From: Shackletoniella antarctica
Lineage (GTDB): Bacteria > Cyanobacteriota > Cyanobacteriia > Phormidesmidales > Phormidesmidaceae
Direction of reading: 5' to 3'
Length of the DNA: 43,345 nt
NCBI GenBank assembly: GCA_003241845.1
Contig: QBMN01000009.1
Coordinates: 1-43,345 of the forward strand
Position numbers and translations under genes: made by a program
Notes under the pieces: generated by a model
Told to the model about the DNA's origin: nothing
The model's input: only the letters and a program-made list of their open reading frames with translations
Databases searched by the model: none
Part shown: positions 16,252 through 24,652 of the stretch, piece by piece
Layout: the number at the start of each line of letters is the position of its first letter
How positions within the stretch are numbered: position 1 is the stretch's first letter

Positions 16252-17073
16252 CTAATTCTTGGTCGATTGTGCCGCTACCTTTTCTAGCACCCGCTGGTAG
16301 GCGGCTTCGACCTGGCCGAGATCTTGCCGGAAGCGATCTTTGTCGAGCACTCGCTGGGTCTCGTCGTCGGTGGATTGATCCCACAGACGGCAGGTGTCGG
16401 GGCTGATTTCGTCGCCCAGCAAAATCTGCTGCTGGGCATCGAGGCCAAACTCGAGCTTGAAATCGACCAGGGTAATGGCGCAGCCCATGAAGAACTTGGT
16501 TAGGACCTGATTGATGTTGAGGGCAAGACGGCGCAGGGTGTCGATCTGTTCCTCGGGGGCGATCGCCATGGCGCGAATGCGATCGCCCGTCAGCAGCGGG
16601 TCGCCCAGGTCGTCGTTTTTGTAGTAGAACTCGACTAGGGCAGGCTCTAGGCGCTGGCCCAGGGGCAGGCCGGTCTGCTGGCACAGGCTGCCCGCCGCCA
16701 GGTTGCGTACCACCACTTCTAGGGGAATGATCTGGAGGGCCTTGACCCGCATGGTGCGATCGCCCGTAGTCTCTATCCAGTGGGTCTCAATCCCTGCCGC
16801 CTCTAGCCGCTGAAACAAATAGGTAGAGATAGCGCAGTTGATCTGCCCCTTACCCTCAATCTGGCCTTTTTTTTGGGCGTTAAAGGCGGTGGCGTCGTCT
16901 TTAAAATAGGTGAGCAGCACTGCCGGGTCGTCGGTGGCGTAGATGATTTTGGCTTTGCCTTCATAGAGCTTTTCGCCGGAAGTATTCTCGCCGGAAGTAT
17001 TCTCGCCGGAAGTGTCTTCGCCGGAAGTGTCAGCGGCAACCATAGTGGTGGGGCGGTAGCGGGGACATCCCAT
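16252..17073 (-). CDS. purC: Phosphoribosylaminoimidazole-succinocarboxamide synthase (SAICAR synthetase)
   Basis: PurC ligates aspartate to CAIR in purine synthesis. The core starts with EKLYEGKAKIIYATDDPAVL and contains KKGQIEGKGQINCAISTYLF, VRNLAAGSLCQQTGLPLGQR, VEFYYKNDDLGDPLL, LVDFKLEFGLD and LGDEISPDTCRLWD, all expected. Before the core is an unusual about 35-residue leader with four TSGE(N/D) units, encoded by a 15-bp tandem repeat (16974-17030). The ATG at 17073 has GAGG eight bases upstream, while the ATG at 17043 has none, so the repeat-bearing leader is probably translated. It lies upstream of bamA in the same orientation, with a 140-bp gap. Confidence 0.95.
   Translation of the reverse strand: MGCPRYRPTTMVAADTSGEDTSGENTSGENTSGEKLYEGKAKIIYATDDPAVLLTYFKDDATAFNAQKKGQIEGKGQINCAISTYLFQRLEAAGIETHWIETTGDRTMRVKALQIIPLEVVVRNLAAGSLCQQTGLPLGQRLEPALVEFYYKNDDLGDPLLTGDRIRAMAIAPEEQIDTLRRLALNINQVLTKFFMGCAITLVDFKLEFGLDAQQQILLGDEISPDTCRLWDQSTDDETQRVLDKDRFRQDLGQVEAAYQRVLEKVAAQSTKN
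16972..17031. repeat. 15-bp tandem repeat in the 5' end of purC
   Basis: Four copies of CGCCGGAAGT plus five variable bases start at 16974, 16989, 17004 and 17019. On the coding strand they give TSGED/TSGEN/TSGEN/TSGEK. The last unit merges with the true PurC start (GEKLYEGKAK), suggesting that the repeat grew by slippage from the native first codons. Confidence 0.9.
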
Positions 17074-17155
17074 AGTAGCGCCCTCAGATGCTTTGTGGAT
17101 GGGCCGGGGGGCCGGTCGTTAGATGAACTTGCCCCTTGGGCTACGGCCTAAACCG

Positions 17156-17264
17156 CCCAGGAGTGAACTCCTGGGCTCATAGCGAAAGTCCGCTTCAGCG
17201 GACTGAGGCGCCCGCCCCAGTCCCACTGGTGGGACTTCTGCTTTGAGCTTGGGACTTTAGTCCC
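17156..17264. repeat. Compound hairpin module upstream of dapL
   Basis: Four near-perfect hairpins lie in series: CCCAGGAGT/ACTCCTGGG (17156-17175), AGTCCGCT/AGCGGACT (17187-17204), AGTCCCAC/GTGGGACT (17219-17236) and GGGACT/AGTCCC (17251-17264). They are joined by GGCTCATAGC and CTGCTTTGAGC linkers. The same linker grammar recurs at 18606-18836 after dapL. It lies between divergent purC and dapL, where promoters for both are expected. Confidence 0.85.
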
Positions 17265-17356
17265 AATGCTCCGTCCGTTTGCACCCTGGGGCACCCAATG
17301 GTTCACCGTCCCGCTGTACTCTAAATGAAGTAACTGTAACCATCGCGCAACGCCCC

Positions 17357-18592
17357 ATGGCCACCATTAACGACAACTACCTCAAGCTCAAAGCGGGCTA
17401 CCTATTCCCTGAAATTGCTCGCCGGGTGAGCGCCTTTGCCGAGGCCAACCCCGACGCCCCGATCATCAAGCTGGGCATTGGCGATGTCACCGAGCCGCTG
17501 CCCGAGGCCTGCCGCACCGCTATGGTCAAAGCAGTGGAGGATATGGGCGATCGCGCCTCCTTCAAAGGCTACGGCCCCGAGCAGGGCTACGGCTGGCTGC
17601 GGGAGACAATTGCCCAGCACGACTTCCACAGCCGGGGCTGCGACGTTGACGCCAGCGAAATTTTTATCTCCGACGGCTCTAAGTGCGACTGCGGCAACAT
17701 TCTCGATATTTTTGGCAGCAACAACTCCATCGCCGTCACCGACCCGGTCTACCCCGTCTACGTCGACACCAACGTGATGGCGGGCCACACCGGCCCCGCT
17801 GACGACAGCGGCAAATACGGCGGCCTCACCTACCTGCCCATCAGCGCCGAAAATGCCTTCACCGCCAGCATTCCCCACGAAAAAGTCGATCTGATCTACC
17901 TGTGCTTCCCGAATAACCCCACCGGGGCGGTGGCCAGCAAAGAGCACCTGCAAGCCTGGGTTCACTACGCCCGCGCCCACGGCTCGATCATTCTGTTTGA
18001 TGCCGCCTACGAAGCCTTCATCACCGACCCGGCCATTCCCCACTCGATCTATGAGATCGAAGGGGCGCGGGAGTGCGCGATCGAGTTTCGCTCATTCTCT
18101 AAAAATGCGGGCTTTACCGGCACCCGCTGCGCCCTCACCGTGGTGCCTAAATCCCTGATGGGCAAAGCGGCTGACGGCACTGAAGTGGCGCTGCACGGGC
18201 TGTGGAATCGTCGCCAATCGACCAAGTTCAACGGTGTGTCATACATCGTGCAGCGCGGCGCTGAAGCGGTCTATTCTGCCGAGGGTCAGGCCCAAACCCG
18301 CGCCCTGATCGACTTTTATATGGAAAACGCCCGCATTATCTGCGAACAGCTCACCGCCGCTGGCATCACCGTCTACGGCGGCGTCAACGCCCCCTACGTC
18401 TGGGTCAAAACCCCCAACGGCCTCAGCAGCTGGGACTTTTTTGACAAGCTGCTGCACAGCTGCCACGTGGTGGGCACCCCCGGCTCGGGCTTTGGGGCCG
18501 CAGGCGAAGGCTACTTCCGCATTTCGGCCTTTAACAGCCGCGACAGTGTGAATGAGGCCATGCGCCGCGTCACCGAAAAGTTTCGGGCTTAG
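17357..18592 (+). CDS. dapL: LL-diaminopimelate aminotransferase
   Basis: DapL converts tetrahydrodipicolinate directly to LL-diaminopimelate (lysine and peptidoglycan synthesis) and is the route used by cyanobacteria and plants. The ATG at 17357 ([20 protein letters not shown]) gives 411 residues, the normal length; the track start at 17279 adds noncoding sequence. Class I/II PLP aminotransferase features are present: [65 protein letters not shown] and the PLP lysine in [17 protein letters not shown]. Hairpin modules flank the gene on both sides. Confidence 0.97.
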   Translation: MATINDNYLKLKAGYLFPEIARRVSAFAEANPDAPIIKLGIGDVTEPLPEACRTAMVKAVEDMGDRASFKGYGPEQGYGWLRETIAQHDFHSRGCDVDASEIFISDGSKCDCGNILDIFGSNNSIAVTDPVYPVYVDTNVMAGHTGPADDSGKYGGLTYLPISAENAFTASIPHEKVDLIYLCFPNNPTGAVASKEHLQAWVHYARAHGSIILFDAAYEAFITDPAIPHSIYEIEGARECAIEFRSFSKNAGFTGTRCALTVVPKSLMGKAADGTEVALHGLWNRRQSTKFNGVSYIVQRGAEAVYSAEGQAQTRALIDFYMENARIICEQLTAAGITVYGGVNAPYVWVKTPNGLSSWDFFDKLLHSCHVVGTPGSGFGAAGEGYFRISAFNSRDSVNEAMRRVTEKFRA

Positions 18593-18605
18593 GAAGCCAC
18601 AACCA

Positions 18606-18836
18606 CCAGGGAGTAAACTCCCTGGCTCATAGCAGAAGTCTGCTAAAGCAGAATGTCACTGAATTAAGGCTGGTGGGCAGTGCCCACCCTACGGCAGACC
18701 AAGGCTTCTGGCGATCTGCGAGGGTTAATTTCAGCTTATGTCAGTGCCATTCTGCTAAAGCAGACTGTGGTACCCAGCCAACAATCCTCTTCAGAGGATT
18801 TCTGCTTTGAGCCTTGGACTTCTAGTCCTAGGCTTG
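18606..18836. repeat. Compound hairpin module downstream of dapL
   Basis: The module contains CCAGGGAGT/ACTCCCTGG (18606-18625), TCTGCT/AGCAGA (twice, near 18639 and 18751), GGTGGGCA/TGCCCACC (18672-18688), AATCCTCT/AGAGGATT (18782-18799) and a final GGACT/AGTCC stem. The linkers GGCTCATAGC and TCTGCTTTGAGC match the upstream module. It fills almost the whole 290-bp dapL-hisG spacer; no other gene is visible there. Confidence 0.85.
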
Positions 18837-18882
18837 GCTAAAAGTCCCCATAGCGCCCCTCACCTTTTATCAAAGAATTGCC

Positions 18883-19530
18883 ATGCTCACCATCGCGCTG
18901 CCCAAGGGCGGCATGCTCAAAGACAGCATTCAGCTGCTCCAGGCCGTCGGCCTCGACTTCAGCCTGTTCTTAGACAGCGCCAACCGACAGCTGCAAATTA
19001 CTGAGCCTACGGGCCGGGCCACCGGGCTGCTGGTGCGCGCCCAGGATGTGCCTGTATATGTAGAGTACGGCCAGGCGCAGCTGGGTATGGTCGGCTACGA
19101 TGTGCTGCGCGAGAAAAAGCCCGCCGTGGCCCACCTGGTAGATCTGGGCTTCGGTGGCTGCCGCCTGTCGGTGGCGGTCAAGACCACTAGCCCCTATCGA
19201 TCGGCCCTAGACCTGCCCGCCCACAGCCGAGTGGCGTCTAAGTACGTCAACAGCGCCCGCGACTACTTTCAAAGCCTAGATTTGCCGGTAGAGATTGTGC
19301 CCCTCTACGGCTCGGTAGAGCTAGGGCCGATTACGGGGATGTCGGAGGCGATCGTCGATCTGGTCTCGACCGGCAAAACCCTCAAAGAAAACAACCTGAT
19401 GGAGTTGGAGGTGCTCTACCACAGCAGCGCCCGGCTGATTGCCCACCCCCTCAGCTACCGGGTCAACCCCTACAATTTAAAGGCCTTGATTGATCAGGTG
19501 CGCGAGCAGACCGAAGCAATTGCGGCGTAG
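18883..19530 (+). CDS. hisG: ATP phosphoribosyltransferase, short form
   Basis: HisG catalyses the first step of histidine synthesis, joining PRPP and ATP. The 215-residue length and lack of a C-terminal ACT-like regulatory domain identify the short form, which needs the HisZ regulatory subunit encoded elsewhere. Features: [20 protein letters not shown] at the N-terminus, [44 protein letters not shown] and the PRPP-binding loop [14 protein letters not shown]. The ATG is supported by family length. An out-of-frame ORF at 18807 is a shadow. Confidence 0.96.
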   Translation: MLTIALPKGGMLKDSIQLLQAVGLDFSLFLDSANRQLQITEPTGRATGLLVRAQDVPVYVEYGQAQLGMVGYDVLREKKPAVAHLVDLGFGGCRLSVAVKTTSPYRSALDLPAHSRVASKYVNSARDYFQSLDLPVEIVPLYGSVELGPITGMSEAIVDLVSTGKTLKENNLMELEVLYHSSARLIAHPLSYRVNPYNLKALIDQVREQTEAIAA

Positions 19531-19619
19531 GTAGTTGGTCGCATTTGGGTGCCACAGCGACTTAGTTGCAGCTGACCGCTGCTAAACCCTAGTGAAATTT
19601 GGGGGATTGGAGGAACCGT

Positions 19620-20987
19620 TTGACTTCACCACAGGCAAAGCCTAAGTTGGCCTTCTGGCAGCTTTGGAATATGAACGTTGGCTTCTTTGGCATTCAGTTT
19701 GGCTGGGGACTACAGATGGCCAATACCAGCGCTATTTTTGAGCATCTGGGGGCCGATGCCGATCAAATTCCGATTCTGTGGCTGGCCGCTCCTCTCACCG
19801 GACTTGTGGTGCAGCCCATCATCGGCAATCTCAGCGATAACACCTGGGGGGCTTTAGGTCGTCGCCGTCCTTACTTTTTAGTCGGGGCTATCTTTGGCTC
19901 TGCGGCCCTGCTGTGGATGCCGAATGTGGGTAGCCTTTGGATGGCCGTGGGCTTGCTCTGGATTTTAGACACCGCAGCCAACGTCAGCATGGAACCCTTT
20001 CGGGCCTTTGTGAGCGATCTTTTGCCTCCCCAGCAGCGCACTAAGGGGTTTACCATGCAGAGCCTGTTCATTGGCCTGGGGGCCGTGCTGGCTTCTGCCA
20101 TGCCGTGGTTGTTAACCAATGTCTTTGGGGTATCAGAAGGTGCCACCGATAGCGTGCCCTTGGTGGTTAAGATTTCCTTTTATACCGGGGCAGTGTTTTT
20201 TCTAGGCACTGTTCTGTGGACTGTTTTCACGACTGAAGAACGGCCTCCCCACGATATGGAGGCTTTTAAGGAGCAGCAGGAGCGGCGGCTTGGGGTCGGT
20301 GCCACGGTCAGAGAAATTATCACGGCCTTTCAGCAAATGCCTGGGACGATGCGGCAGTTGGCCTGGGTTCAGGGGTTTAGCTGGTTGGGCATGTACTGCG
20401 TCTTTTTGTACTTTCCTCCGGCAGTGGCCCACAACTTATTTGGCGCAGTTGAGGGGGGGTCGCCCCTCTACAGCCAGGGCATTGAGTGGGCCGGTATCTG
20501 CATTGCGGCCTACAACGCAGTTTGTTTTGGCGTGTCGTTTTTGCTGCCTCGCTTGGCTGCTGCGACCAGTCGCCCCATCGCCCATGCGCTGTGTCTCACC
20601 TGCGGCGGGTTGGGGCTGCTCTCTCTCTGGTTTGTGCCGTCGCCGCGCTGGCTGCTGCTGCCCATGGTTGGCTTGGGGGTGGCCTGGTCAAGCATTCTAT
20701 CTTTGCCCTATGCCATGCTGGCTGGGGCTTTGCCCGCCCGCAAAGGGGGGATTTATATGGGCATTTTCAATATGTTTATTGTGCTGCCCGAGATTATTAT
20801 TTCGCTGGGCTTGGGGTGGATTATGGCTCATCTACTCGACAACAATCGCTTGCTGGCGGTGGTGTTAGGCGGCATTTGCCTTTTGATTGCAGCGCCCCTA
20901 TCGCTGCGGGTTAAAGAGGCCACGCCACAGCCAGCCGTCGTAGCGACGCTTCAACCCGTGCTGGAATCTGATGCTGTCTCAAAATAA
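19620..20987 (+). CDS. MFS transporter, sugar (SLC45/GPH-like) type
   Basis: The protein of about 455 residues has about 12 membrane helices and the MFS loop motif between helices 2 and 3 as GNLSDNTWGALGRRRPYFLV, typical of the sucrose/maltose-cation symporter group related to SLC45. VSMEPFRAFVSDLLPPQQRT (loop 4-5) and GGIYMGIFNMFIVLPEIIIS are also family-like. The track start is a TTG at 19599; I prefer the TTG at 19620 because GGAGG lies six bases upstream, giving TSPQAKPKLAFWQLWNMNVG. It probably carries a disaccharide or related solute with a proton; the direction and substrate are not known. It stands 89 bp after hisG and is likely a separate unit. Confidence 0.9.
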   Translation: MTSPQAKPKLAFWQLWNMNVGFFGIQFGWGLQMANTSAIFEHLGADADQIPILWLAAPLTGLVVQPIIGNLSDNTWGALGRRRPYFLVGAIFGSAALLWMPNVGSLWMAVGLLWILDTAANVSMEPFRAFVSDLLPPQQRTKGFTMQSLFIGLGAVLASAMPWLLTNVFGVSEGATDSVPLVVKISFYTGAVFFLGTVLWTVFTTEERPPHDMEAFKEQQERRLGVGATVREIITAFQQMPGTMRQLAWVQGFSWLGMYCVFLYFPPAVAHNLFGAVEGGSPLYSQGIEWAGICIAAYNAVCFGVSFLLPRLAAATSRPIAHALCLTCGGLGLLSLWFVPSPRWLLLPMVGLGVAWSSILSLPYAMLAGALPARKGGIYMGIFNMFIVLPEIIISLGLGWIMAHLLDNNRLLAVVLGGICLLIAAPLSLRVKEATPQPAVVATLQPVLESDAVSK

Positions 20988-21053
20988 ATGCAGCCGTGTG
21001 CTGAATCAAGAAACCTCAAAAAACGAAGTCTCAAACAAAAGGCGAAGCGGGCC

Positions 21054-21152
21054 TCAATGAGCCCTGACTACAGGCTCACTGTCCTTGCCGCAGGTCTCGC
21101 AACGCAGCACAATTTCCCGGTGCTTTTTCTTGCCCTTACCCTGATCACCCAC
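21054..21152 (-). CDS. Possible 32-residue CxxC protein or fragment
   Basis: This minus-strand frame is too short for the ORF track. It reads from a GTG: a lysine-rich start (GKGKKKHREIVLRCETCGKD), then a short SEPV-type tail and a stop. The LRCETCGKD knuckle looks like half of a zinc ribbon. The presumed start falls in the GTGAGTGG minisatellite, so the true 5' end may be lost and this may be a gene remnant. I do not recognise the family. Confidence 0.25.
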   Translation of the reverse strand: MGDQGKGKKKHREIVLRCETCGKDSEPVVRAH

Positions 21153-21162
21153 TCACCCACTC

Positions 21163-21849
21163 CTACCGTCTTCCCTGGCCAAACAAAATCGCCTTGGCCT
21201 CCTCGGTCATGGTTGACTCAGAGCGAATCGTTTCGGCGATCGCATAGGCCCGCTCCACCGCTGGCCGCGTCTGAATAGCCTCAAACCAGCGCTTCAGGTT
21301 GGGGAAATCTGCCAGGTTTTGCTGCTGAGCTTCGTAGGGCACAATCCAGGGGTAGCAGGCCATATCGGCGATGGAGTAGTCGCCCGCGATGAAATCTTTC
21401 CCTTCGAGCTGAGTATCCAACACGCCGTAGAGGCGCTCGGTCTCTTTGACGTAGCGGGTGATGGCGTAAGGGATTTTTTCGGGGGCATAGATGCCAAAGT
21501 GGTGGTTTTGGCCCAGCATTGGCCCCAGACCGCCCATCTGCCAGTAGAGCCACTGGAGCACAGCGGTGCGATCGCGCCCATTCTCAGGCAAAAATTGCCC
21601 GGTTTTCTCAGCTAGATATTGCAAAATGGCCCCCGACTCAAACAGGCTCAAGGGTTCGCCACCATCCGCTGGCTCATGATCAACAATGGCGGGGATGCGG
21701 TTGTTGGGGGCAATGGCGAGAAAGTCGGGGGCAAACTGGTCGCCCTCGCCGATGTTGATCGGCTTGATGGTGTAATCGACCTCGGCCTCTTCGAGAAAAA
21801 TGGTGATCTTGTGACCATTGGGGGTCGTCCAGTAATACAGGTCGATCAT
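21163..21849 (-). CDS. Glutathione S-transferase family protein (YfcG/YghU-like)
   Basis: The 228-residue protein has an N-terminal thioredoxin-like domain (IDLYYWTTPNGHKITIFLEE, then the cis-Pro region NNRIPAIVDHEP and the glutathione-gamma-Glu site LFESGAILQYLAEKTG) and an all-helical C-terminal domain (LYWQMGGLGPMLGQNHHF, DFIAGDYSIADMACYPWI). The TTPNGHK active-site pattern and GQNHHF segment point to the nu class represented by YfcG/YghU, which bind glutathione disulfide and reduce disulfides. The start is the ATG at 21849; the extra 32 codons of the track ORF do not fit the fold. Confidence 0.94.
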   Translation of the reverse strand: MIDLYYWTTPNGHKITIFLEEAEVDYTIKPINIGEGDQFAPDFLAIAPNNRIPAIVDHEPADGGEPLSLFESGAILQYLAEKTGQFLPENGRDRTAVLQWLYWQMGGLGPMLGQNHHFGIYAPEKIPYAITRYVKETERLYGVLDTQLEGKDFIAGDYSIADMACYPWIVPYEAQQQNLADFPNLKRWFEAIQTRPAVERAYAIAETIRSESTMTEEAKAILFGQGRR

Positions 21850-22016
21850 GGCGAGTATCCTAGAGGGCAAAGCACGGGAGCAACCAAAATAGCCTAACCA
21901 AGTCTGCTGCCATTGTGGCGAATAATTGTGGCGAACATAGTACAATTGAACTGTTAAGCGGCGGCAGGCGCTACAATTGAAGTAGATAGTCAGGAATAGA
22001 GTGTCAGGAAAACGCG

Positions 22017-22724
22017 ATGGTACTGGCCCAAGACCACAACCTGCAAGACGTTGACGATGCTGAGCTGCCAGCGATGCCGCCCTGCGACCTCCCTAGCGAC
22101 GAGCCACCCTTGGAAAGCTATCTGCATTTGCAACAACTGCTGCTGCTGATTAAATGCCTCGACTGGCTGTGGCAAGACCGCGCCGACTACTTCGCCGCAG
22201 GCAACCTGACTATCTACTACAGCAGCCAAAAAATTAAAACCCGCGATTTCAAAGGCCCCGATTTCTTTGTGGTGCTGGGGACTGAGAAACGACCCCGCAA
22301 GAGCTGGACGGTGTGGGAAGAGGAGGGCAGGTACCCTAACCTGATTGTCGAACTGCTGTCAGACTCCACGGCCAAGGTAGATCGGACGGCGAAAAAACAG
22401 CTTTATCAAGACACCTTTCGCACCCCAGAGTACTTTTGGTTTAGCCCCGACACCCTGGAGTTTGAGGGCTACGCCCTGCTTGAGGGCGGCTACCAACCGA
22501 TCAAGCCCCAGGAGTCAGGGCTGCTGTGGAGCGGCCAACTCAACCTGTTTCTAGGGGTTCACGAGCGCCAGCTGCGGTACTTTTCGCCAACAGGTGAGCT
22601 AATTCCCACCCCGGAGGAAGCCGCCAAGACCGCCGAGCAGAAAGCCACCTACGCCGAACAAAGGGTCGATATCATGGCCGCCAAACTGCGGGAACTGGGG
22701 ATAGATCCTGATGCGCTGACCTAG
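22017..22724 (+). CDS. Uma2 family (DUF820) putative endonuclease, long form
   Basis: The second Uma2-like protein of the window has 235 residues. The nuclease-fold core shows DFKGPDFFVVLG (metal-binding D), LIVELLSDSTAKVDRTAKK (E and K) and RTPEYFWFSPDTLEF. The N-terminus has a helical LHLQQLLLLIKCLDWLW segment and the C-terminus a coiled-coil tail rich in A/E/K (EEAAKTAEQKATYAEQRVDI), both common in cyanobacterial family members. The upstream spacer holds two short direct repeats (ATTGTGGCGAA and TACAATTGAA, each twice). Its function is unknown beyond the fold. Confidence 0.87.
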   Translation: MVLAQDHNLQDVDDAELPAMPPCDLPSDEPPLESYLHLQQLLLLIKCLDWLWQDRADYFAAGNLTIYYSSQKIKTRDFKGPDFFVVLGTEKRPRKSWTVWEEEGRYPNLIVELLSDSTAKVDRTAKKQLYQDTFRTPEYFWFSPDTLEFEGYALLEGGYQPIKPQESGLLWSGQLNLFLGVHERQLRYFSPTGELIPTPEEAAKTAEQKATYAEQRVDIMAAKLRELGIDPDALT

Positions 22725-22992
22725 ATTGTTTCTCCCTAAAACTTTTCCCTTTGGAAAATCTGGAGGACACCCAACAGTTCCTAGCTTGCTTTGGTCGAGC
22801 GTGGCAACCCTGACAGAATCAGGATTTTAGCCAGAATTGATCACACCCTCTAGGGCGGGAATGAATTCATTTCTTTGATTTTGTTCCCATCTGAGTCTCC
22901 ATCTAGCCTTAGAATCAAGCGATAATTTCTGACTCGCGCCCGAGCAGACCGGCCCCCGAGGGCCAGCCCACCGCCCCAGAGGATGACTTATT

Positions 22993-23760
22993 ATGGCCAT
23001 TATTGCCCTCAAAGCCTGGTATCTCGAAGCCTATGAGCCGGTGCGAGAGCTAGAAAAGCGCCCCCACGACCTGCGGCTGAGCAAAAATAGCCTGCTGAAA
23101 TCGGCGCTGCGGGCCGATTTTCTCGACGACAGCGCCGAAGTTAAGCAGTCGGTCTGGTTTCAGCGCTACCTCGACGGCGAGACGGTGGAGTTTTACATTG
23201 AGGGCAGTGGCGGCTATGCGATCGCCAACATAGACCTGATCAGCCACGAGATCTATTTTGCCAAGCTAGAGGTGATGGCTCACCTGGAGCCAATCATCTA
23301 CTTCTGCTACCAGCAGGAGTACAGCGCGTCGGCCGAAGCGCTGCATGGAGCGCTGAGCGATGCCGTGGAAAGCCTCAACAAAAAATCCCGCGTCGCCCTC
23401 ACCCTAGAGGTATCGCACCGGCTCAGCGACGGCCCCGCCCGGCTCAACAGCGCCCTCACTCGCAAAATTCGCAAGTCGCTGCTGTTTGTGGCCGACGGCA
23501 CCCCGATCGCGGCGGTGGAGGGCAACACCACCCTGCTGGTGCCCAGCCCCCACGTGTGCGTTGAGATGGGCTACGCGCTCCAGGCCAAGCCCGCCGAGCA
23601 GATTTTGCTGACTCAAATGGAGCGATCAGACATTGTGGGGCAATACCCCTTTGACCTGCCCGCCCAAAATCGGCTCACCTTTAAAACCAAAGCCGACATT
23701 GCCAAGCAGTTGCCCAAAGCCCTAGAGCAACACTTATCTCGCTTTAATCTTTGGGCTTAG
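22993..23760 (+). CDS. Hypothetical protein with TIR/nucleoside-hydrolase-like C-terminal domain
   Basis: The 255-residue protein has no family name I can give. From about residue 100 it follows the layout of TIR-like nucleotide-processing domains found next to defence genes. IIYFCYQQEYSASAEALHGAL resembles the first strand and helix; RLNSALTRKIRKSLLFVADG resembles the segment where these proteins have a DI..adVfvaDvT motif; SPHVCVEMGYAL (about 185-196) carries the conserved glutamate E191 of the NxNVxxExGyA motif; and QYPFDLPAQNRLTF matches the PFDL..R motif. The first 95 residues are unassigned. The gene stands alone between a Uma2 gene and a DUF4079 gene. The domain call is by motif reading only, and NAD hydrolysis is a hypothesis. 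Confidence 0.6.
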   Translation: MAIIALKAWYLEAYEPVRELEKRPHDLRLSKNSLLKSALRADFLDDSAEVKQSVWFQRYLDGETVEFYIEGSGGYAIANIDLISHEIYFAKLEVMAHLEPIIYFCYQQEYSASAEALHGALSDAVESLNKKSRVALTLEVSHRLSDGPARLNSALTRKIRKSLLFVADGTPIAAVEGNTTLLVPSPHVCVEMGYALQAKPAEQILLTQMERSDIVGQYPFDLPAQNRLTFKTKADIAKQLPKALEQHLSRFNLWA

Positions 23761-23905
23761 GAAAATCTCTATCGTAGACAGGATGGTTTAAGCCCCTGGG
23801 GAACGGTCGCCACTGTTAAGTAGATCACGGTGTCACCGGATTTTTTGTTTTACATTAAGGACGAATGCGTTCCCCCAGTTACGCCCCGCCCAAGAGAAAT
23901 TCACC

Positions 23906-24595
23906 ATGCTAGATGCCCCCGATATTCTCAGACTGCTGCACCCTTTTTTGGCCGTTACCTGGGTCATGCCGCTGATTGGCGTGGCCGTCTATTTCGCCAT
24001 ACAAACCCGCCAGCGGCGGTTGGCCGTCGTTAACAAAACCAAAACTACCATCCCCCCGGTGGTGGGGAAAGAACATGTGGGGGGGGGCCAGTGGCTCTCG
24101 GGGTCGGTGGTGGGGCTGGTGCTGCTGGGGCTAGCTCACCCGATCTTTAAAACCATTGCCCGCGAAAACGTCTGGGCTAGCGACCCGTTTCGGGTCATTT
24201 TTGTGGTGGTCGTGTACGCGCTAACCTTCGCTTCCCTAGCGTTTTTATATAAGTCTAGAACGCCCCTATGGCGTGGGGTAATGGCCACCCTCACCGGCAC
24301 GGGGTTGTGGCTGCTGGGCATGCAGCCGGGGGTGTGGCGGCGCGGCTTTGAGTGGTACGTTTCTCACTTTTATCTGGGCATGGCGGCGGCGATGCTAATG
24401 ATTTTTGCCCTGGCCACCCTGCCTGAGGTTTATAAGGCAAAGCGGTGGCGCATTGCCCACGCGGCGATCAACACCGTGGCGGTGCTGCTGTTTATCAGCC
24501 AGGGCATTACCGGCGTGCGCGACCTGCTCGAAATTCCGCTGCACTGGCAAGAGCCTTTTGTCTTTCAGTGCGACTTTGAGAATCGGACTTGCTGA
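23906..24595 (+). CDS. DUF4079 family membrane protein
   Basis: This is a 229-residue cyanobacterial membrane protein with six to seven hydrophobic segments (LLHPFLAVTWVMPLIGVAVY; SVVGLVLLGLAHPIF; VIFVVVVYALTFASLAFL; MATLTGTGLWLLGMQ; HFYLGMAAAMLMIFALATLP; AINTVAVLLFISQGITGVRD). Histidines in the LLHPF, HFYLG and AHAAIN segments are spaced as in b-type-cytochrome-like membrane proteins, so haem binding is possible but unproven. DUF4079 proteins are typical of cyanobacteria and plastids, with unknown function. The ATG at 23906 is preceded by AAGAGAAATTCACC, a weak ribosome binding site. Confidence 0.85.
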   Translation: MLDAPDILRLLHPFLAVTWVMPLIGVAVYFAIQTRQRRLAVVNKTKTTIPPVVGKEHVGGGQWLSGSVVGLVLLGLAHPIFKTIARENVWASDPFRVIFVVVVYALTFASLAFLYKSRTPLWRGVMATLTGTGLWLLGMQPGVWRRGFEWYVSHFYLGMAAAMLMIFALATLPEVYKAKRWRIAHAAINTVAVLLFISQGITGVRDLLEIPLHWQEPFVFQCDFENRTC

Positions 24596-24612
24596 AGGGG
24601 GCGTAGGGTGCT

Positions 24613-24640
24613 CCCTGCCTGGCCATAGCACCAGGCAGGG
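24613..24640. terminator. Strong hairpin between convergent genes
   Basis: CCCTGCCTGG and CCAGGCAGGG form a perfect 10-bp GC-rich stem with an 8-nt loop. It lies 18 bp after the DUF4079 stop and 13 bp after the stop of the facing gene, so it could serve both strands. There is no long T-run on either side, so termination efficiency is uncertain. Confidence 0.6.
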
Positions 24641-24652
24641 CTAGGTAGCTGC

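Noticed and set aside
17402-18043. Long minus-strand ORF (213 codons) opposite dapL
   Set aside because: It is a shadow of the GC-rich dapL codons; its G/V/A-rich composition is typical of antisense frames and matches no family.
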